Positions 1 to 5,859 are shown, counted from the first letter of the stretch. The stretch: DNA of 9,484 nt from Bacteriovoracaceae bacterium (GCA_023151145.1 JAKLJM010000123.1:1-9484); one strand, 5' to 3'. Made by a program: numbers and translations. Notes: generated by a model not told the origin, from the letters alone.

Positions 1-26
1 ATAAGAAACATTTTAGGAGAGTAAGT

Positions 27-242
27 ATGCGCTATATCTTAATCGATTTATCGACGTTGTTTAGTTTCAAGTTTTTTGAGAAATCAAAAACTGCAGAGAA
101 GGTGGCTAAAAAGGAAGAGTTGAAACCGATTAGTGTTCCTACGCAGACGAGAATGGAGAGTTATGATCGGCCTTCGTACAATAATAGAGATACGGATTAT
201 ATCGAGCCGAGTGAGTATTCGCGGTATTATTATTTTAGATAG
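27..242 (+). CDS. small Tyr-rich hypothetical protein (71 aa)
   Basis: I do not recognise this protein. The start is supported by an AGGAG ribosome-binding site at 15-19, seven bases before the ATG. The N-terminus (about residues 1-16) is mildly hydrophobic and rich in Leu, Phe and Ile but ends in charged residues, so it is not a clear signal peptide. The middle is Lys/Glu-rich, and the last 25 residues are polar and Tyr-rich, ending SEYSRYYYFR. Base composition is less A+T-rich than the operon that begins 31 bases downstream, so it may belong to the older chromosomal background. The same strand and short gap make co-transcription with the downstream peptide gene possible. The good RBS makes me fairly confident that it is translated; function is unknown. 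Confidence 0.6.
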   Translation: MRYILIDLSTLFSFKFFEKSKTAEKVAKKEELKPISVPTQTRMESYDRPSYNNRDTDYIEPSEYSRYYYFR

Positions 243-262
243 GTTTATATTAAAAATAAGAA

Positions 263-267
263 AGGAG
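263..267 (+). promoter_or_regulatory. ribosome-binding site of the secreted-peptide gene
   Basis: AGGAG lies six bases before the ATG at 274. It is the only strong Shine-Dalgarno sequence I see in the 274-4215 operon. The three genes that follow start on or immediately after the preceding stop and lack convincing sites, so translation of the whole operon appears to depend on entry here. Confidence 0.7.
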
Positions 268-273
268 AAAAAA

Positions 274-444
274 ATGAAAACTATTAAAGCATTATTGGTT
301 ATAATATTATCAGCAATTGGTTTGCAAAATGTGGCAGCTAAAGCAGACAATGATTATTCAAAAAAAATTAAAGAAGTAACAAGTGAAGGAAAAGGTGTCG
401 ATAATCATGGGGAAAGAATTTGTGGGACAAGAATTGTTAAATGA
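274..444 (+). CDS. small secreted peptide precursor (56 aa), candidate RiPP or signal peptide substrate
   Basis: The ATG at 274 has a strong AGGAG site at 263-267 with six-base spacing, which decides this start over an in-frame upstream start at 133. Residues 1-24 form a typical signal peptide: MKTIK, a hydrophobic core to about residue 20, then AKA as a probable signal peptidase I site. The predicted mature part is about 32 residues, hydrophilic and basic, with Gly at intervals, one Cys (residue 50) and the C-terminus GERICGTRIVK. The stop overlaps the start of the next gene as ATGA (441-444), so translation is probably coupled to the binding-protein gene. Its place in front of a peptide-type binding protein, a YcaO protein and a sensor kinase suggests that it is the ligand or substrate of the system; that is inference. 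I recognise no known precursor family. Confidence 0.75.
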   Translation: MKTIKALLVIILSAIGLQNVAAKADNDYSKKIKEVTSEGKGVDNHGERICGTRIVK

Positions 445-1919
445 AGAAAATTATAATTATTTTATCAATATTAATATTAAGTCAATCATGTATGAAATCT
501 AAAATAACAAAAAATGAAATTTCATTTACGTTGCGATTTTCTCCTACTTCACTAGACCCGATGAAATTTGATCGATTGGAAAATCAAATTGTAACATCAT
601 CAGTGAATGCTACCCTGGTTTCTAACCTGAGCTCAAAAGGGATAACTCCAAGTATTGCAAAGTCATGGAGTAATTTAAATAATTTCAAAAGTTGGTCATT
701 GGAAATCGATACAGCTAAAAAGTACTCAGATGGTAGCAACATTACAGCATCAGATGTATACGTGAACATTAAAAGATATATATTTTTAAACAAAATAAAA
801 AAATCAAAAAATAATTTCTTAGATAACTTAGTCGGCTTCAAAGATTTAGACGAAAACAAGATAAGTAAAATTTCGGAAATTAAGATAGATGGTCTAAAAC
901 TCGACAATAATAAAATTATTTTTGAATTCTCAAAACCCACACCAAATTTCTTAGATAAGATTTCATTCGGGCTTTATGCAGTTGTCCACCCATCTTCTTT
1001 TAATGATAGAGGTGAATGGAATGAAGGAATGAGTCACATTTCAACAGGTGAATATAAAGTTGAATCTTGGGAAAAAAGTGAAGTAATAATCTCGAAAAGA
1101 ATAAAGACTTTAAATGGAATTAACAGGGTTAAATTTTTAATTGGATTTACAGAAGAGAATTTAAAAAAATCTGAAATGGCATATGCTAGTAAAAACAGTC
1201 TTGCTTTTGAAGGTAATTGGAAGTTCTTATCAAGAATTAAGGATACAAACATAGTTTATATAAAAGTAATGAAATGGGATGTCCCAGGAAGTTATTGGGC
1301 CAACAAGGAAAACCGCCAGTCATTTAGAGATACTTATTATAAATTTTTAGAAAGTGAGGGGTTGGAATTAAGTAAAAGCTATTTTCCAACACACATTAAG
1401 GGTGTAAAGAAAATTGATTATCAAAAGAGCGACACTGAAATAAAACTCAAAAAAATAACAACACCTCCATTTTTTAACTCTTTAAAATCAAAAGTAAATT
1501 TTAAAACCAAAGACCTAGGAGAAATTTATAAATATGCTCTAGAGAAACTGTGTGATGCTAATGGAGTTGAGCTAAAATATGCAGACTATCCAGAAAATGA
1601 AAAAATGGAAAAGGAAATGTTTGATTTTCAATTTCTAGGAACAGGAATTAATGCAGAAAATCCTTATGACGACATTCGATTTATGTTTCTTTCCAGTGAG
1701 GGAATAAAAATACCATTTGTAAACAAAATGCTTGAAAATGAGTTAATGAAAGATGAGTTTGATGTTCAAAAAATAAATGAAATTATTAATGAAGAAGCTA
1801 TTGTTTGGCCAATTATCATAACGTCTCAAGGCTTTTGGGTAAATGAACTAAGCGGTTACGATTTCTCGTCAATTAATCTCACGAAAGTCGCAATAGATTT
1901 CTCTTTTATTGGTAATTGA
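441..1919 (+). CDS. SBP_bac_5-type (oligopeptide/nickel family) substrate-binding protein, probable lipoprotein
   Basis: The 492-residue length fits family 5 extracellular solute-binding proteins (OppA/DppA type). The N-terminus MKKIIIILSILILSQSC is a short lipoprotein-like signal with Cys17, although Ser at -3 and Gln at -2 make the lipobox imperfect. Family hallmarks follow in order: a strand with SPTSLDP (residues about 35-41), a stretch resembling 'L...G...P.lA.sW' (GITPSIAKSW), a strand with W-S-L-E-I, then KKYSDGSNITASDVYVNIKR, matching the family 'fsDG.p.tA.DV..s..r' signature. It should bind a peptide or similar ligand at the outer face of the inner membrane. No permease or ATPase gene lies beside it, so it may act as a receptor rather than an importer component. 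It overlaps the peptide gene by 4 bp and ends one base before the YcaO ATG. Fold confidence is high; ligand and role are inferred. Confidence 0.85.
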   Translation: MKKIIIILSILILSQSCMKSKITKNEISFTLRFSPTSLDPMKFDRLENQIVTSSVNATLVSNLSSKGITPSIAKSWSNLNNFKSWSLEIDTAKKYSDGSNITASDVYVNIKRYIFLNKIKKSKNNFLDNLVGFKDLDENKISKISEIKIDGLKLDNNKIIFEFSKPTPNFLDKISFGLYAVVHPSSFNDRGEWNEGMSHISTGEYKVESWEKSEVIISKRIKTLNGINRVKFLIGFTEENLKKSEMAYASKNSLAFEGNWKFLSRIKDTNIVYIKVMKWDVPGSYWANKENRQSFRDTYYKFLESEGLELSKSYFPTHIKGVKKIDYQKSDTEIKLKKITTPPFFNSLKSKVNFKTKDLGEIYKYALEKLCDANGVELKYADYPENEKMEKEMFDFQFLGTGINAENPYDDIRFMFLSSEGIKIPFVNKMLENELMKDEFDVQKINEIINEEAIVWPIIITSQGFWVNELSGYDFSSINLTKVAIDFSFIGN

Positions 1920-1920
1920 A

Positions 1921-2727
1921 ATGATTAATATTGGACCTTTAAGTTACAATAATTTATTGAATAATTCTGAAATAATTTCAGAAATTATCCAATATAAAGT
2001 TAATGTTTTAAACGGAAAAACTCTTTTTGAAACATCAGCTAAATTGAATGAAAACTTAAGACCAAAAGACATATTTCAATCTAAAATCTATTCGAACTTT
2101 GATGGATCTGGAACCTCGTTTTTTAGAAATAATTCATTGTATAAAGCTGTTTCTGAAGCAGTAGAAAGATGGGCCTTCTATGATTCTAGTGAAGGTGATG
2201 AATATTTAAAATTAAAATTTGATGTTAATCCATCCACTTGTGGCATGGCTTCTTATCCTGAGTTGTTTCCATATTGGTCCAGAAAAAATGCTGCATATGA
2301 AGCAGTTGAAAGATATGCGATACATGCGTTCAATAGAAAAAAAATACCCGTCGTAGAGCTACAATCAAATATAGTTGGTTTAAAGGTGTATAAACTAATA
2401 ACAACTATAAAAGATATGGAAACGATATTAATTAGTTATTTCAATGGTAGCTTTTATACATATGGATTTTCTTGTAAAAAAACGCAAGAGGAGTCGATTG
2501 ATCATGCTTTAATTGAACTTGCGAGAAATGAAAGAGTGTTGAAAAAGCTATATTTATCATCTTTTGATATATTAGATATGGAAATTTCAGACAGACGATT
2601 AATATTTTTTTCAACAGTTGAAGGTTACCAGTCTTTCTTGCAGAAGATTGAAACGGCTCCTTCAAAAGTTCAGGAAATCCCAAAACTTATTTTAAGCAGG
2701 GAAATAAAAGGGCCATGGACGAAATAA
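1921..2727 (+). CDS. YcaO-family protein, C-terminus frameshifted by a 20-bp duplication
   Basis: YcaO proteins use ATP to activate peptide amides (azoline, thioamide or amidine formation in RiPPs) or act with TusA-like partners. The order of conserved blocks supports this call: DGSGTSF then KAVSEAVERW (residues 61-84, the SExxER block); NPSTCGMA (103-110, cf. the usual D/NPtsnGlA) followed by AAYEAVERYA (124-133, the second ExxER block); and ESIDHALIELARNE (191-204), which matches the third conserved helix. The ATG at 1921 lies one base after the previous stop; a TTG at 1909 is an in-frame alternative. As read the protein has 268 residues and stops just after GPWT. Removing one copy of a 20-bp tandem repeat restores a 293-residue reading frame ending at 2822. 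That is shorter than many peptide-modifying YcaOs, and no partner E1-like or TfuA gene is visible. Without its natural end it may be inactive. Confidence 0.75.
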   Translation: MINIGPLSYNNLLNNSEIISEIIQYKVNVLNGKTLFETSAKLNENLRPKDIFQSKIYSNFDGSGTSFFRNNSLYKAVSEAVERWAFYDSSEGDEYLKLKFDVNPSTCGMASYPELFPYWSRKNAAYEAVERYAIHAFNRKKIPVVELQSNIVGLKVYKLITTIKDMETILISYFNGSFYTYGFSCKKTQEESIDHALIELARNERVLKKLYLSSFDILDMEISDRRLIFFSTVEGYQSFLQKIETAPSKVQEIPKLILSREIKGPWTK

Positions 2728-2740
2728 AAGGGCCATGGAC
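2701..2740 (+). repeat. exact 20-bp tandem duplication causing a frameshift
   Basis: The unit gaaataaaagggccatggac occurs twice head to tail (2701-2720 and 2721-2740) with no mismatch. Twenty is not a multiple of three, so the second copy is read in another frame and the YcaO ORF hits TAA at 2725-2727. With one copy (or four) the frame stays open to 2820-2822. The perfect identity argues for a recent event or a slippage-prone contingency locus. Confidence 0.95.
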
Positions 2741-2822
2741 AAGATACGCAAAGGTGTGGCGTCATCTTTATGATGATTCTTATGACTTAAATCAATCTGA
2801 TGTAAATTACTTTATGTTTTAA
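2721..2822 (+). pseudogene. displaced 3' end of the YcaO gene (out of frame)
   Basis: In the frame starting at 2721 the sequence is open through EIKGPWTRYAKVWRHLY and on to TAA at 2820-2822, one base before the kinase ATG at 2824. Twenty-six codons lie beyond the repeat, encoding a Tyr- and Asp-rich tail ending NYFMF. The snug 1-bp junction with the next gene mirrors the upstream junctions of the operon. That is the best evidence that this was the original C-terminus, lost from the protein by the duplication. It has no start or RBS of its own. Confidence 0.8.
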
Positions 2823-2823
2823 T

Positions 2824-4215
2824 ATGAAAAAAAAATTGCATTATTTACCATTTTTAATTTCCATACTTTCGATATTCGTATTGGCAACCTATTTGCGTTA
2901 TTCACTATATTTGGATGCCAACAAGTTTTCTGCAGAATTCCAAGCTCAAAATGCAGTAGAGTTGTCATCAGCAGATATTTATAAAATATCGACAAAGTTA
3001 AATAGATTATATTCTGTCGGTAATTGGAGTTGTTTAGTCGGTAAACTCAATGAAAGAGAATTTTTTGCAATAAAAAATACTCTTTGTGAAAATAGTTTAA
3101 TAACTCAACAGATCAACATTAGCTCAAAAGAATCTGGATTAAAGCTTCAAATGACCCTGTCATTATCAGAAGAAAAAAGAAAAATATTTATAATGATGCT
3201 GTTTTTCCAACTTTGTATCATACTTTCTGTTCGGTTTATTGTTCAGTTGGTGGAATCGAAAAAAAAAGAAGAGTTAAGAGCATTTAACATAAAAGCAATG
3301 AGATTTTCTCACGACATAAGATCTCCAATTTCTGCAATTTATTCACTTATAGAAAGTAACGAAGTAGGAGTTGATTCAAAAAATAAAGCTATAATTTTGA
3401 ATGCGCTAGACGTTATCAAAAATAGTTCTCTTGAATTATTAATGTCTGGTGACAAGTCACATGTTGCTACTGTTGTTAATATTCCTGATTCAATAAGGGA
3501 GGTTGTCGAAATTAAGAAAGTTGAGTATCCATTGTCGAATATCAAATTAATAGGATTGTTGAATGCTCGAAGTATAATTATTGAGACTCATTTTAAGAGA
3601 ATTATTTCTAACTTAATAAACAACTCCATTGAGGCTTGTGATAAAAACAAATGTGAAATTATTATATCAATATTTAATAATGATAAAAATGTAATTATAG
3701 AAATTAGTGACAATGGGAAGGGAATACCTCAACATGTTCAAGAAAAACTCGGTACAAAAATTTTTACAACTAAAACAAAGGGAAACGGAATTGGCTTAGC
3801 ATCAGCTCATGAAGATTTATCAAGCTGGGGAGGTAAGTTAGAGATTAAATCATCGTCAAAAGATGGAACAGTCATATCATTAATGATTCCGTCAATTGAA
3901 GAATGCAGCAAAGTCATCTTAATCGACGACGATGAACTAACTCGCATGATTTGGAATAACAAAGCTCAAAAACAAGGCATAGACCTTACCTGCTATAAAA
4001 GCGTAGATGGATTTATGAATGAAATTGAAAGTATAAATATAGAAACTACTATTTATATAGATAATCACATTGGCGAGTTGAGTGGAGTTGAGCTCGCAGA
4101 AAAATTAAATAAATTAGGGTTTAAAAAGCTTTATCTGGCAACTGGATCTAATCCTAATGACTTTGTAGGGTTTAAGTTTTTAAAAGGTGTAATAGGCAAA
4201 GAGCCACCATTCTAA
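2824..4215 (+). CDS. membrane hybrid sensor histidine kinase with C-terminal receiver
   Basis: This is a 463-residue two-component kinase. TM1 (about 8-25) and TM2 (about 121-142) enclose an extracytoplasmic sensor of about 95 residues with Cys70 and Cys88; it matches no sensor domain I know. The H-box FSHDIRSPIS puts the phospho-acceptor at His163. The ATPase domain has the N-box ISNLINNSIEA (261-271), G1 SDNGKGIP (295-302), an F-box around KIFTTKTKG and G2 GNGIGLA (320-326). A compact receiver follows from about 361: acidic pocket DDD (368-370), Asp413 in YIDNHIG, Thr440 and Lys459, ending almost at that Lys, so the last receiver helix is reduced. No separate DNA-binding regulator is encoded nearby; output must pass to a partner elsewhere. 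There is no clear RBS: the start lies one base after the original YcaO stop, so translational coupling is likely and would be disturbed by the duplication. Confidence 0.88.
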   Translation: MKKKLHYLPFLISILSIFVLATYLRYSLYLDANKFSAEFQAQNAVELSSADIYKISTKLNRLYSVGNWSCLVGKLNEREFFAIKNTLCENSLITQQINISSKESGLKLQMTLSLSEEKRKIFIMMLFFQLCIILSVRFIVQLVESKKKEELRAFNIKAMRFSHDIRSPISAIYSLIESNEVGVDSKNKAIILNALDVIKNSSLELLMSGDKSHVATVVNIPDSIREVVEIKKVEYPLSNIKLIGLLNARSIIIETHFKRIISNLINNSIEACDKNKCEIIISIFNNDKNVIIEISDNGKGIPQHVQEKLGTKIFTTKTKGNGIGLASAHEDLSSWGGKLEIKSSSKDGTVISLMIPSIEECSKVILIDDDELTRMIWNNKAQKQGIDLTCYKSVDGFMNEIESINIETTIYIDNHIGELSGVELAEKLNKLGFKKLYLATGSNPNDFVGFKFLKGVIGKEPPF

Positions 4216-4287
4216 CCTTTTTCAATTATAAAAATTCCCAAACAAATATTAAAAATCAAAAAGCATTCCCCTCCTTGTTAGTATATA
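4216..4287. other. short A+T-rich spacer, no gene seen
   Basis: The stretch between the kinase stop and the transposase start region is A+T-rich with no long hairpin, so no intrinsic terminator for the operon is visible here. A TATATA at 4282-4287 could be a -10 element for the transposase, but I find no convincing -35. Confidence 0.4.
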
Positions 4288-4301
4288 GCTCCCTCAGGAG
4301 C
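4288..4301 (+). promoter_or_regulatory. hairpin enclosing the transposase ribosome-binding site
   Basis: The arms GCTCC (4288-4292) and GGAGC (4297-4301) form a 5-bp G+C-rich stem with a CTCA loop. The Shine-Dalgarno AGGAG (4296-4300) for the ATG at 4307 lies almost wholly in the 3' arm. Sequestration of the RBS in a start-site hairpin is known to limit IS200 transposase expression; the same role here is inference. Confidence 0.55.
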
Positions 4302-4306
4302 CCCAT

Positions 4307-4876
4307 ATGCCAAGAAGACCAACCCTCAGACAAGCCTTGCACCCTTATCATATAACCACCAGATCAAACGATAAGGAGTGGTTTGAACTTCCCCTGCACG
4401 AAGTGTGGAACATCTGTTTAAAATCAATGGAGGAGGCATCTAAGCGCTATCCGGTTGAAGTAATTTCCTTCGTTCTCATGAACAATCACTATCACTTACT
4501 TTTAAAAACTCCAAACGCAGACATTGATCAGTTCATGCGAGAATTTAATAAGCGCATTTCGTTGAGTTTTAAACAAGAGAACGAAAATAAAAATCATGTT
4601 TTTGGGACACGTTATAAGTGGTGCTTGATTAGCTCGACTCAATATTTTGCTAATTGCTATCGTTATATTTATCAAAATCCAATGCGGGCCAATTTGGTAA
4701 CTAAGGCAGAGGACTATCCTTATTCAACATTGTACTACTTAGTAAACGGAGAGAAGTTTCCTGTGCCTTTGTTTGATCAATATGGCTTTAAAGATGAGTT
4801 TGGCCTTAGTTGGTTGAACGACCAAATTGATAACACGAGTGAGATTAAAAAAGGGCTTAGAAAGTCGGAGTTTTGA
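4307..4876 (+). CDS. IS200-like / REP-associated tyrosine transposase (Y1, HUH family)
   Basis: This 189-residue protein belongs to the Y1 transposase (transposase_17) superfamily that cuts single-stranded DNA. The N-terminal YHITTRSND matches the 'yHit.R' opening of RAYT-type members. The metal-binding HUH motif is His61-Tyr62-His63 in SFVLMNNHYHLLLKTP. The catalytic tyrosine lies in the conserved block YFANCYRYIYQNPMRANLV (113-131), which matches the RAYT 'rYi..NPvraglv' signature. Length and the C-terminal extension suit RAYTs better than the shorter IS200/IS605 TnpA. The start at 4307 is set by AGGAG six bases upstream. I see no target-site duplication or second transposon gene. RAYTs are often domesticated single-copy genes that spread palindromic REP sequences; three palindromes lie 0.3-1.3 kb downstream, but a link is unproven. 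Confidence 0.88.
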   Translation: MPRRPTLRQALHPYHITTRSNDKEWFELPLHEVWNICLKSMEEASKRYPVEVISFVLMNNHYHLLLKTPNADIDQFMREFNKRISLSFKQENENKNHVFGTRYKWCLISSTQYFANCYRYIYQNPMRANLVTKAEDYPYSTLYYLVNGEKFPVPLFDQYGFKDEFGLSWLNDQIDNTSEIKKGLRKSEF

Positions 4877-4904
4877 AGTACTAAAAAATAATAAGGAAAT
4901 TAAA

Positions 4905-5171
4905 ATGAATTACTTAATTGTCATTAATTGGGCCCTAATAAGTTATTTTATAAGCGGACAATTTCTTCCAGCTATTGGTTCGATTTTAGGATTAATGCTT
5001 ATCTTGTTCACATGCAACTTTGAAAAAAAGATCAGTGTTAAGGTAAGAAATATCTCTCTAATTATAGCAATGATTACTTCCTTAATTGTGTTTCTTTTAA
5101 CAAGTCAACCACTTGTTGCTACATGGATAGCTTACGTAGCTTTAATAAAATTGATAAAGCCCTCTACTTAA
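4905..5171 (+). CDS. small integral membrane protein, unknown function (88 aa)
   Basis: I do not recognise the family. The ATG at 4905 is chosen over an upstream in-frame ATG at 4827 because AAGGA (4893-4897) sits seven bases before it and the upstream 26 codons overlap the transposase. The chain is mostly hydrophobic: segments at about 3-17 and 18-37 are separated by a polar turn, a basic loop NFEKKISVKVRN (39-50) follows, and there are two further hydrophobic stretches at about 51-65 and 70-84. Three or four transmembrane helices are plausible. It begins 28 bases after the transposase stop, so the two may be co-transcribed. Its stop codon lies inside the loop/stem of a strong terminator hairpin. 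There is no hint of function beyond membrane location. Confidence 0.6.
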   Translation: MNYLIVINWALISYFISGQFLPAIGSILGLMLILFTCNFEKKISVKVRNISLIIAMITSLIVFLLTSQPLVATWIAYVALIKLIKPST

Positions 5172-5183
5172 GAGGGCTTTATC
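5153..5183 (+). terminator. 13-bp perfect hairpin terminator overlapping the membrane-protein stop
   Basis: The arms GATAAAGCCCTCT (5153-5165) and AGAGGGCTTTATC (5171-5183) pair perfectly around ACTTA. The stop codon TAA (5169-5171) is within it. No long T-run follows on the + strand, but the other strand continues into AATTTTATT, so it may work in both directions. Confidence 0.7.
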
Positions 5184-5195
5184 ATTAACGCAGAG

Positions 5196-5216
5196 AAAAG
5201 GTTCCTGGAACCTTTT
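5196..5216. repeat. palindrome copy 1 (arms AAAAGGTTCC/GGAACCTTTT)
   Basis: A perfect 10-bp inverted repeat around a central T lies between two convergent genes and between two other hairpins. It matches copies at 5660-5680 and 6189-6209. Possible roles are terminator, REP-like element or protein-binding site. Confidence 0.85.
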
Positions 5217-5236
5217 ATGGAAGAATCAAAATTAAA

Positions 5237-5258
5237 AAGGGCCGAAGAATCGGCCCTT
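5237..5258 (-). terminator. intrinsic terminator of the HPF-like gene
   Basis: The arms AAGGGCCGA (5237-5245) and TCGGCCCTT (5250-5258) form a 9-bp G+C-rich stem with a 4-base loop. Read on the - strand the stem is followed by a T-rich run (TTTTTAATTTT), the standard intrinsic terminator form, just after the stop of the - strand gene at 5265. Confidence 0.85.
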
Positions 5259-5264
5259 GTGAAA

Positions 5265-5558
5265 TTACGCAGCTTCTAGTTCTTCAAAAACCATGTGGCG
5301 ATCAACTCGGTGGTTGACTTTATTTTTCGCTAATTGAGCTTTAAGAGCTCTTAAGGCTTTGTGGAAACACTCGTACATGTTCTTACCTTCTTTCTTAGCG
5401 ATATAAACTTTATGGTTCACTTTCACTTTGATGAAGGCGAAGAAATGCTCCTTACCGTCTTCTACTACATCTAACTCAACATTCTCATTGTACGGTACTA
5501 CTCGCTCAATCTCTTCTAGTCCGTAGTTCATCAATCTGTTCAATTTGTCTGCTCTCAT
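5265..5558 (-). CDS. short HPF/RaiA-like ribosome-associated protein
   Basis: This 97-residue basic protein resembles the ribosome hibernation-promoting factor/sigma54-modulation family, which binds the 30S decoding region and silences ribosomes in stationary phase. The match is to the second half of the domain: a helix (about 3-20), strands with VELDVVEDG and FFAFIKVKVNHKVYIAKK (40-56), then the diagnostic KNMYECFHKALRALKAQLAKNKVNH (59-83), cf. the family 'D.Y.AID.a..kL..QL.K.K'. The usual first beta strand seems absent, and there is no long C-terminal dimerisation domain. A clear AAGGAG lies five bases before the ATG on the - strand. Flanking palindromes at 5196 and 5660 bracket the gene. 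Fold is moderately certain; the exact role (hibernation or a host-interaction variant) is inference. Confidence 0.65.
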   Translation of the reverse strand: MRADKLNRLMNYGLEEIERVVPYNENVELDVVEDGKEHFFAFIKVKVNHKVYIAKKEGKNMYECFHKALRALKAQLAKNKVNHRVDRHMVFEELEAA

Positions 5559-5659
5559 AAGGACTCCTTTTTTTCTTCTTCCTTATATTTAAAGCGTACG
5601 CCTCAAGCTACCTTAGAGACATAACCTAGATCATGTTATTTCCAAATTTTGATGCAAAG

Positions 5660-5680
5660 AAAAGGTTCCAGGAACCTTTT
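5660..5680. repeat. palindrome copy 2 (arms AAAAGGTTCC/GGAACCTTTT)
   Basis: This copy has the same 10-bp arms as copies 1 and 3, but the central base is A instead of T. Unlike the other two it lies between divergent genes, upstream of both, where a simple terminator role is not expected. A T-run follows on the + strand (TTTTTTGTT). Confidence 0.85.
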
Positions 5681-5695
5681 TTGTTAGGGAAACGG

Positions 5696-5722
5696 AACGT
5701 TTTATTCCGGAAGGAAAACGTT
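5696..5722. promoter_or_regulatory. inverted repeat AACGTTTT-N11-AAAACGTT, candidate activator site
   Basis: The arms are at 5696-5703 and 5715-5722, with a central TTCCGGAA palindrome in the spacer (5705-5712). Its centre lies about 60 bases before the sigma54 -24 element and so about 87 bases upstream of the expected start of transcription. That is the typical place for an upstream activator site of a sigma54 enhancer-binding protein. The protein and the role are inferred. Confidence 0.45.
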
Positions 5723-5768
5723 TTTCTAAAGTAAGACATTTAAGTGATGGAATTGTGGTTTGAAAAAG

Positions 5769-5786
5769 TTGGCATCGCTGTTGCTA
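5769..5786 (+). promoter_or_regulatory. sigma54 (-24/-12) promoter
   Basis: TGGCAT-N5-TTGCTA matches the RpoN consensus TGGCAC/T-N5-TTGCA/T. The GG at 5771-5772 and GC at 5783-5784 are exactly 10 bases apart, the invariant spacing. Transcription should begin near 5796, leaving about 64 bases before the ATG at 5860. Confidence 0.75.
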
Positions 5787-5859
5787 TAGGACCCACGAGA
5801 GATCTGAAGTGAGATCGCAAACAAGATCACAAAATGTGAATAACGAGAGGGGAATTTTT

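Larger units (their letters stand above)
5559..5768. other. divergent intergenic region between the HPF-like gene and the peptide gene
   Basis: No gene is seen. On the - strand side it carries the HPF-like RBS and a candidate but weak promoter (TTGGAA with TTATGT 15 bases away, at about 5612-5644). It also holds palindrome copy 2 and an AACGTTTT/AAAACGTT inverted repeat upstream of the sigma54 promoter, both listed separately. Confidence 0.5.

Noticed and set aside
133..273. In-frame 5' extension of the secreted-peptide gene starting at 133
   Set aside because: It overlaps the 27-242 gene in another frame and has no RBS, and the extension is Arg/Ile-rich with no signal character. The strong AGGAG before 274 decides the start.
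584..1252. Antisense ORFs within the binding-protein gene
   Set aside because: They are shadows of a well-supported gene on the other strand, with no RBS and no recognisable domain.
1909..1920. TTG start for the YcaO gene
   Set aside because: It overlaps the preceding gene by 11 bases and has no RBS. The ATG at 1921, one base after the stop, matches the tight junctions elsewhere in the operon.
4827..4904. Longer form of the small membrane protein from the ATG at 4827
   Set aside because: These codons lie inside the transposase gene, encode a polar stretch, and the ATG at 4905 has its own AAGGA site.
5153..5258. Three consecutive hairpins considered as a CRISPR-like or attachment-site array
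   Set aside because: The stems are unrelated in sequence and spacing. Two are ordinary terminators of convergent genes and the third is the dispersed palindrome.
5612..5644. Sigma70 promoter for the HPF-like gene (TTGGAA/TTATGT)
   Set aside because: The spacing is 15 bases and both hexamers are weak, so I only mention it within the intergenic entry.
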